Assembly: GCF_002088945.1 (NCBI RefSeq)
Contig: NZ_NCSU01000007.1
Span: 1,016,713-1,080,712 of the forward strand
Origin: Henriciella pelagia
GTDB lineage: Bacteria; Pseudomonadota; Alphaproteobacteria; Caulobacterales; Hyphomonadaceae
Direction of reading: 5' to 3'
DNA: 64,000 nt
The first letter of the stretch is position 1, and the number at the start of each line of letters is the position of its first letter. The notes below the pieces were generated by a model. It did not search any database and was not told the DNA's origin. It worked only from the letters and a program-made list of their open reading frames with translations. Positions 61,226-64,000 of this stretch are shown here, piece by piece. Made by a program: the position numbers and the translations under genes.

Positions 61226-61669
61226 ATGGAAAACTTTACCCCCCTTTCGGCGATTATTGGCGGCGCGCTGATTGGCGTCTCGGCAGTTATGCTCATGGCG
61301 TTGAACGGGCGCATTGCGGGCATCAGTGGAATCTTTTCGGGCATTGCCACGGCGGGGCGCGGCGACCGGTCATGGCGGTTGAGTTTTGTGGCTGGTCTTG
61401 TCGCTGCACCACTGATCTTTGGGTTTGTGGCGGGCGAGATGCCGGCAATTGAGATAACGTCCAGCTGGCCGCTCATCATCATTGCGGGCTTGCTTGTCGG
61501 CTTTGGCACCCGGCTCGGGTCGGGCTGTACCAGTGGGCATGGCGTGTGCGGACTGTCTCGACTGTCGCTGCGTTCAATCATTTCCGTCGGCATTTTCATG
61601 ATTGTTGGCGTCATTGCAGCCACCCTGATGCGTCATGTGTTCACGGGCGGAACGGGGAGTATGGGGTAA
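61226..61669 (+). CDS. YeeE/YedE-family membrane protein, half 1
   Basis: 147 residues from ATG 61226, with CAGGAG five bases upstream. Four to five helices with the DUF395 signature GGALIGVSAVMLMALNGRIAGISGIFSG and GFGTRLGSGCTSGHGVCGLSR, whose cysteines match the thiosulfate-transporting YeeE motif. Short half-size proteins of this type occur in pairs. It overlaps the second half-gene by one base (TAATG). Confidence 0.88.
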   Translation: MENFTPLSAIIGGALIGVSAVMLMALNGRIAGISGIFSGIATAGRGDRSWRLSFVAGLVAAPLIFGFVAGEMPAIEITSSWPLIIIAGLLVGFGTRLGSGCTSGHGVCGLSRLSLRSIISVGIFMIVGVIAATLMRHVFTGGTGSMG

Positions 61670-62112
61670 TGCGAAATCTTGCTGCCTTGCTCGCCGGTCT
61701 GGTCTTCGGAGCCGGACTGGTGGTCTCGCAAATGATCAACCCGAAGAAGGTGCTGGACTTCCTGGATGTTGCAGGTGGCTGGGATCCGTCGCTTGGGCTC
61801 GTCATTGCAAGCGCCCTCGCGGTCACCGCAATCGGGTATCGCTTGGCATGGCGTGCGAGCAGGCCCGCTTTCGACGAGCGCTTCCAGGTGCCGACGAGCC
61901 GTACCCTCGACAAGCGCCTGATGATCGGTGCGGTGATGTTTGGTATCGGGTGGGGACTGGTGGGATTGTGTCCGGGACCGGCGCTGGCAGGTCTTAGTCT
62001 TGCTCACCCCTCTGTCTATGTTTTCGTTGCGGCCATGACGGTGGGTATGGCGCTGTTCGAAATCGCCCAGATCGTCCGATTGGCGATGAAAGGCAGCAGA
62101 ACTTACAAGTAA
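61669..62112 (+). CDS. YeeE/YedE-family membrane protein, half 2
   Basis: 147 residues. Helices include LAALLAGLVFGAGLVVSQMINPKKVLDFLDVAG and GAVMFGIGWGLVGLCPGPAL, with the second-half DUF395 cysteine. It likely forms a heteromer with half 1 to move a sulfur compound such as thiosulfate or sulfide-derived species. Gene order blh, yeeE, yedE, arsR matches known bigR operons. Confidence 0.88.
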   Translation: MRNLAALLAGLVFGAGLVVSQMINPKKVLDFLDVAGGWDPSLGLVIASALAVTAIGYRLAWRASRPAFDERFQVPTSRTLDKRLMIGAVMFGIGWGLVGLCPGPALAGLSLAHPSVYVFVAAMTVGMALFEIAQIVRLAMKGSRTYK

Positions 62113-62201
62113 TCGTGGCCATATCGAGTTGCGGTTGCAGGTATAATCACTATCTCTGCGTGTGCCTGAACACGAATTGATGGCGGATAGAGGTTGGAAT
62201 A

Positions 62202-62534
62202 TTGAACCAGCTCACGGACATTCGGTCGATTTTCGGCCTAGAGAACAAGACCGAACGGGTCGGTGAAGTGGCAGACCTGCTGCGGGCCATGGCTTCGGAA
62301 TCGCGGCTGAAAATACTGTGCCTGCTCAGCGAAGGCGAGCTTTCCGTGACTTCGCTGTCCGAGCAGACCGACCAAACGGCGTCTTCGGTTTCGCAGCACC
62401 TCACCAAGCTGCGCGCTGTTGGTCTGGTTGACAGCCGGCGGGACGCGCAGACGATCTATTACCGCGCCCGCGAAGGGATCGGCACGGAGCTTATGGACGT
62501 GCTCTGCAGGCATTTCATGCCGGTCGGCGACTAG
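62202..62534 (+). CDS. ArsR-family regulator, probable persulfide sensor (BigR/SqrR-like)
   Basis: 110 residues from TTG 62202. Winged helix LLRAMASESRLKILCLLSEGELSVTSLSEQT, TASSVSQHLTKLRAVGLVDSRRDAQTIYYR. Cys40 (in LKILCLL) and Cys102 (in VLCRHF) fall where BigR/SqrR have the two cysteines that form a tetrasulfide when persulfide is sensed. Metal-site motifs of ArsR/SmtB are absent. It probably represses the blh-sulP and yeeE-yedE genes through the palindrome at 61140. Confidence 0.8.
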   Translation: MNQLTDIRSIFGLENKTERVGEVADLLRAMASESRLKILCLLSEGELSVTSLSEQTDQTASSVSQHLTKLRAVGLVDSRRDAQTIYYRAREGIGTELMDVLCRHFMPVGD

Positions 62535-62568
62535 GCCTTGCAAGCGTCGCAGCGTTGGAATCTCGACG

Positions 62569-63321
62569 TCAGGACGACACAAGCAGCGGGCCAGCGAGCC
62601 AGCTTGTCCAGGCTCCGAGTGCTAGCCACGGGCCGAAGGCCAAAGGCGTCTGTCCCGGTTCTCCCTCGGTTCTGGACCTCCCGGAAAGCAGCGCGAAAGT
62701 CAGCCCGAAGGCAGATGCAAAGAGCAATACTTCAGGCAGCCGCGTCCAGCCCAGCCATAGGCCCAGTCCTCCAAGCAGTTTCGCGTCGCCCCGGCCGAGC
62801 CCGTCTTGCCCGCGCAGCGCCTTGTAGGCGACCTCCACGCTGAACAGGATGAGAAAGCCTGCAAGACCACCGGCGAGGTGATGCAGCCAGTCGTCGCGCG
62901 CATGCAGGACAATAAAAGCTGCGCCAAGGACCACAAGAACGGCATTCATCGCGTCCGGAAGAATGAATACCCGCCAGTCAGTGATGGCGAGCGCCAGCAG
63001 AGTCCAGCCAATCAGGCAGGACAGGATGAAAATGCCTTCCGGCGCAAACAGCCAGGCGGTTACCGGTACGAACAGTCCAAGACCTTCTGCAACCACATGA
63101 AGGGTTCTTGCCTGTGCGCCACAGCGCGGACATCGGCCCTGGTGCATGACGGAGCTGACGGCAGGGAGGACTTCGAACCAGCGGTAGCTTGCGCCGCAAT
63201 TCTGGCACTGGTCGGCGTCTTGGTGTCTGCCGTCAGCGTCGGGCCAAGCATATGACAGACGCGCAGCAAGGGCGCCGATGACAGGTCCAGCGAAGAAAAG
63301 GATGATCGCAAGTGCTATCAT
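62569..63321 (-). CDS. Type IV prepilin peptidase (A24 family)
   Basis: 250 residues, with about seven membrane segments. The zinc site of bifunctional GspO/PilD enzymes is present (Cys39, Cys42, Cys64, Cys67). The catalytic aspartates of the A24 family appear as Asp115 in AITDWRVFILPD (with Asp123 nearby) and Asp179 in GRGDAKLL. It cleaves leader peptides of type IV or type II secretion pseudopilins. No pilin gene is in the window. It converges on arsR. Confidence 0.88.
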   Translation of the reverse strand: MIALAIILFFAGPVIGALAARLSYAWPDADGRHQDADQCQNCGASYRWFEVLPAVSSVMHQGRCPRCGAQARTLHVVAEGLGLFVPVTAWLFAPEGIFILSCLIGWTLLALAITDWRVFILPDAMNAVLVVLGAAFIVLHARDDWLHHLAGGLAGFLILFSVEVAYKALRGQDGLGRGDAKLLGGLGLWLGWTRLPEVLLFASAFGLTFALLSGRSRTEGEPGQTPLAFGPWLALGAWTSWLAGPLLVSS

Positions 63322-63422
63322 TCGAAGCGCCGGTTCTTCTTCGTGTTCAGGAATTGCCTGGATGCGGTCGATGTTCGTGCTTTGTGAGAGTTTGCGACCG
63401 GACCGTCAAAGCAATATCTGCC

Positions 63423-64000
63423 TGTGCTCTGCCCCACTGAGGTGGTCCACCGGTAATGTTAGTCCGGCGGTTTCCACGTAGCGGCGTTCATGCCGCTACA
63501 TCCACACAGTAAGGCGGTATGAACGCCGCGGGCAAGATGGCCTGTGGCGCAGGCGGGCGGTAGCCCAGAGAGGAATGCGGCCGATCGGTGTTGTAGTGCC
63601 GTCTCCAAGTCTCGATCAGGATCTGGGCCTCCCTGAGATCAAAGAAGATTTCCCTCGCCAGCAACTCGTCGCGAAGCTTGGAATTGAAACTTTCGCAGTA
63701 TCCGTTTTCCCATGGTGAACCCGGTTCGATATAGAGCGTCTTCACGCCGATCCGGCCAAGCCATTCGCGCAGGGCGGTGGCGATGAACTCGGGGCCATTA
63801 TCGGAACGGATATGCTCCGGCGGGCCATGATGCACGAACAGTTCGCCCAGCGTGTCGAGCACATCACGGGAATTGAGCTTGCGTTCGACACGAATGGCGA
63901 GGCATTCGCGAGTGAACTCATCAATCACGTACAGCATACGGAACACCTTGCCGTCATGCGTGCGGTCCTGGACGAAGTCATACGACCAGACATGGCCCGT
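63423..64000 (-). mobile_element. IS3-family insertion sequence, partial (right part off window)
   Basis: Carries the transposase 3' end and about 60 bases of non-coding end. TGTGCTCTGCCCC at 63423 on the plus strand is a candidate terminal repeat, but the other end lies outside the window, so it cannot be matched. No target duplication can be checked. Confidence 0.6.
63488..64000 (-). CDS. IS3-family transposase OrfB (DDE integrase core), partial at window edge
   Basis: The open frame continues beyond 64000. The DDE triad is visible: Asp in VWSYDFVQDRT, Asp in SDNGPEFIA and Glu in NGYCESFNSKLRDELL, with LGYRPPAPQ near the end, the classic IS3 OrfB ending. The ATG at 63946 is internal. The companion OrfA would lie to the right of the window. 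Confidence 0.9.
   Translation of the reverse strand, partial: TGHVWSYDFVQDRTHDGKVFRMLYVIDEFTRECLAIRVERKLNSRDVLDTLGELFVHHGPPEHIRSDNGPEFIATALREWLGRIGVKTLYIEPGSPWENGYCESFNSKLRDELLAREIFFDLREAQILIETWRRHYNTDRPHSSLGYRPPAPQAILPAAFIPPYCVDVAA

Noticed and set aside
62142..62147. TATAAT as -10 of the arsR gene
   Set aside because: No acceptable -35 at 16-18 bases upstream, so not called as a promoter.

Overview
The window reads as a GC-rich alphaproteobacterial chromosome, most likely a Caulobacterales/Hyphomonadaceae-type marine or stalked bacterium. That placement is an inference. It rests on codon use, two SOS boxes of the alphaproteobacterial GTTC-N7-GTTC type next to an imuA-imuB-dnaE2 cassette, a perfect CtrA-type TTAA-N7-TTAA site, and large surface-polysaccharide and TonB-receptor loci. 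No rRNA, tRNA or CRISPR was seen.

Region 1 (1-10286, all minus strand) is one tightly packed probable operon. Read 5' to 3' it encodes two pairs of xanthine-oxidase-family molybdenum hydroxylase subunits (a small 2Fe-2S protein plus a large Tat-exported Moco subunit each), a monohaem cytochrome c, a flavocytochrome c sulfide dehydrogenase flavoprotein, SoxX, SoxY, SoxZ, SoxA, a ModE-type regulator and an XdhC-type maturation factor that runs off the left edge. Five junctions are 4-base ATGA overlaps. Region 2 (10496-12142) holds a decayed HTH/TetR regulator and an MlaC-like periplasmic protein with a terminator.

Region 3 (12158-44017) is a surface/exopolysaccharide locus of about 32 kb. It has galE, a divergent chorismate-enzyme homologue, a QueC-like PP-loop protein, a Wzx flippase, an orphan ParA, two Wzy/ligase-type membrane proteins, an ExoY-type initiating sugar transferase, four glycosyltransferases, a Wza-type export lipoprotein, an outer-membrane barrel, a Wzc tyrosine autokinase, a PPP-type phosphatase, and pyruvyl and acyl transferases. 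It also holds an unusual small-molecule module: a 2OG-Fe(II) oxygenase, an RraA-like aldolase, two ATP-grasp ligases and an Ldh-type dehydrogenase, followed by a formyltransferase-like/GH43-like fusion. Ten start codons in this locus are immediately preceded by GGGGAC[A/G], and two more by a weaker form. This is the most striking non-coding pattern in the window.

Region 4 (44353-49907) is a surface lipoprotein built of two almost identical 430-residue halves, followed by a TonB-dependent receptor. Region 5 (49913-58325) is a DNA-damage island: imuA-imuB-dnaE2 on the minus strand, and divergently a radical-SAM DNA-repair-type protein with a DUF4130-UdgX fusion, each side with its own LexA box. 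Region 6 (58322-62534) is a sulfide/persulfide island: SulP permease, ETHE1/Blh-like metallohydrolase, two YeeE/YedE half-transporters and a two-cysteine ArsR regulator resembling BigR/SqrR, with a 16-base perfect palindrome in the divergent promoter. The window ends with a prepilin peptidase and the 3' part of an IS3-type transposase.
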